A stretch of DNA of 64,000 nt from Sitta carolinensis (Eukaryota > Chordata > Aves > Passeriformes > Sittidae): positions 63,114,863 to 63,178,862 of the forward strand of contig CM063284.1 in the NCBI GenBank assembly GCA_032173965.1. Reading direction: 5' to 3'. The position numbers and the translations under genes were made by a program. How positions within the stretch are numbered: the stretch's first letter is position 1; each line of letters opens with the position of its first letter. The notes beneath the pieces are model-generated. The model worked only from the letters and a program-made list of their open reading frames with translations, searched no databases and was not told where the DNA came from. This document shows, piece by piece, positions 62,111 to 64,000 of the stretch.

Positions 62111-64000
62111 GGTTTGTCCCTATCTAGCCAAACCCTGTCCCATTGTACCTGTCCCAGGAGGACTCAGGATAAAGGCTCGGGCTTTGGGGTCCTGCCTCCT
62201 CTTTTGCACCCCCTTTCACAAGAATAAACATCCATGCAAAAGTGCCTTCTCTGATCTTTACTTTCAACCTAGGCACAAGGGATCAGGAGACCAGAGGGAG
62301 GCAGACAGCCACCTGCTTTCTATCATTCCTAGACTGTTCACAGACTGGGAACGGTTGCCCCTGGCCACAAGGCCAGTGGACAGAGACAGCCAGGCCCCCT
62401 CCGGACCCCCAGCCACAGAGCAACACAAATCTGCCCCTAGCTGCAGCATCATTAGATTAAGCTTGGCAAAAGCAGATAATTGCAACAACAGGATCCAACC
62501 CTTAAACAGAGTATTTTAGCACTTTCCATCAGCAGACTTTAAAGAGGGTCACCTAAACTGTACAGAGGGGTGCAATATCTTCTGTAGCTCTTCCCTTCAG
62601 ATTGCAAACCCCATGGGAAGTCCTTCACATCTTTCATATTGCTGTTCCATGGAGACATATTCCACTAAAGCAATACATTCCAGTTCTGTGTAAACAAAAA
62701 TGTAGTAATTCCAGAGAAGATAATTTTTCAGTGAACAATAGACAAAAATCCATCATAAGATTATAATTGAAAGGGAAGAAATAATTCTTAGGACAGAGCT
62801 TGAGTATTTTTCAACTCACAGTATATATAGCAGTCCTAGTTTTTTATTATTCCAAGTCTTAGTTTATCATTTGAAGTTTCATCTGTTTTTACTCCAAATA
62901 AGATGCTGAGCTTGACCTATTAATACCTACATTAAATGGTCAGAATTACACAAAAATAGTCTTATTTCTTGAGTAGACAAGTACACAATTATTGTACAAA
63001 TACAGAATTTCACAGAAACATTTCTTGAAACAACAAATGTCAGAAAGCAGTATGATGCATTCTATAGAGAAAAAAAATAGTATGCTGATTGTATTTTTAA
63101 CACACACTGCCAAATTCTTAAATAACTGTATGATTAGGAAAATAATGCACACCATTAACTACAACTAGTTATCAAATATAACTCAGTAAAACTTAATAGA
63201 AAGAGCTCAAAACTCCCAAATATATAATTTTCTAGCTGTAACAACTCACATTTGAATAGATTCCTAAGTATTATTTAACCAGCACTCAAGCTGAGGATAT
63301 TATCTATCTTGGAGGAAAAGCAGCTTGGGCTAAAGCAAGAACTGTGATGTGATATGATTGCCACTCAAACCTTTGGGGAAAGTCTGGCAGTGCATCCAAA
63401 GTTCACGCCGAGCACATCTTTATGTAAGTCAGAATCCTAAAATCTGGATGTAACAACTGAAATGTAAGGGAAATTCAAATTTCAGGCCACCCCTATCTAG
63501 AGAGAAGCATGTTTATAATCGTGAATAAAAGTCTTTACCCTAAAACCATGGAAAGGCACTATGTGAAATTCATGCAGCTAAAGAACTGATTATAGAGCAA
63601 CAAAGCAGATCTTGGAGGTACAGCCTGAGCAGTGAATACCAGAAGCCAAGACCACTCCAGTCCTGGGGAAAGCTTAAGCAGCAAGCCTACCTAAAATAAC
63701 AGGATGGCAGCACAACGAACTGCGGGCACCCTCTCAGTTGCAAACTCGTGGACAGGAATAAGAAGCCATGGATGAGAACAAAAGAGGGGCAATGAAATGA
63801 ATATCTTAGGCGCTGACAATTCTGAAGATGAGAGGTGACAGGGAAGATTTTGAAGAGAGAAGTAAACAGAGTGGAAGTCACAAACAGGAGAGCTGACAGC
63901 CAGAAACTGTTTGGATTTTAAATGAGCTCAGTGGACAGAGAAGGGGAAAGATCATTGAACTGTTACCCATGAGTGACAAGGATGGAAGCAAGCACTGTGA
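62111..64000. other. Non-coding stretch
   Basis: The 136-codon plus-strand frame at 62,109-62,519 has no domain. TAAT-bearing sequence near 62,440-62,520 may extend the regulatory-looking block upstream. AT-rich unique DNA follows to the end; nothing else seen. Confidence 0.55.

Overview
This is vertebrate nuclear DNA, most likely from a bird. The most diagnostic piece is the 3' end of a CR1 LINE at about 59,222-59,443, which ends in the ATTCTATG-type octamer tail typical of avian and reptilian CR1. There are no Alu, B1 or L1 elements. Interspersed repeats are sparse and mostly very old: an L2-like reverse transcriptase fossil, several MIR-like tails and one L3/CR1-like tail. Base composition looks moderate to AT-leaning and CpG is depleted (judged by eye). 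The many ATG-to-stop frames of 60-220 codons are chance frames; I see no prokaryotic gene, operon, CRISPR array, rRNA or tRNA. | Layout. Positions 1 to about 56,300 and 60,200 to 64,000 are intronic or intergenic DNA with scattered microsatellites, old repeats and a few stretches that read like conserved non-coding elements. The one convincing protein-coding signal is an internal exon on the minus strand at 57,089-57,315, encoding a charged, helix-rich peptide between a good acceptor and a good donor. I do not recognise the gene. Four further minus-strand splice-bounded segments between 56,302 and 60,183 can be joined to it in one open reading frame. I give them as candidates of low to moderate confidence, because the same search also picked up a false exon inside an old repeat at 60,785-60,867. 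A separate exon-like segment lies at 10,535-10,623. | If the minus-strand gene is real, most of the window is its introns and flank, and the AT-rich, TAAT-bearing or locally CpG-bearing stretches (near 2.6, 24.3, 32.2, 35.7, 40.6, 52.1 and 61.6-62.5 kb) are the best candidates for regulatory elements. None of this can be settled without a genome alignment or RNA data. I found no self-contained new biological system; the strongest lead is the unidentified multi-exon gene fragment.
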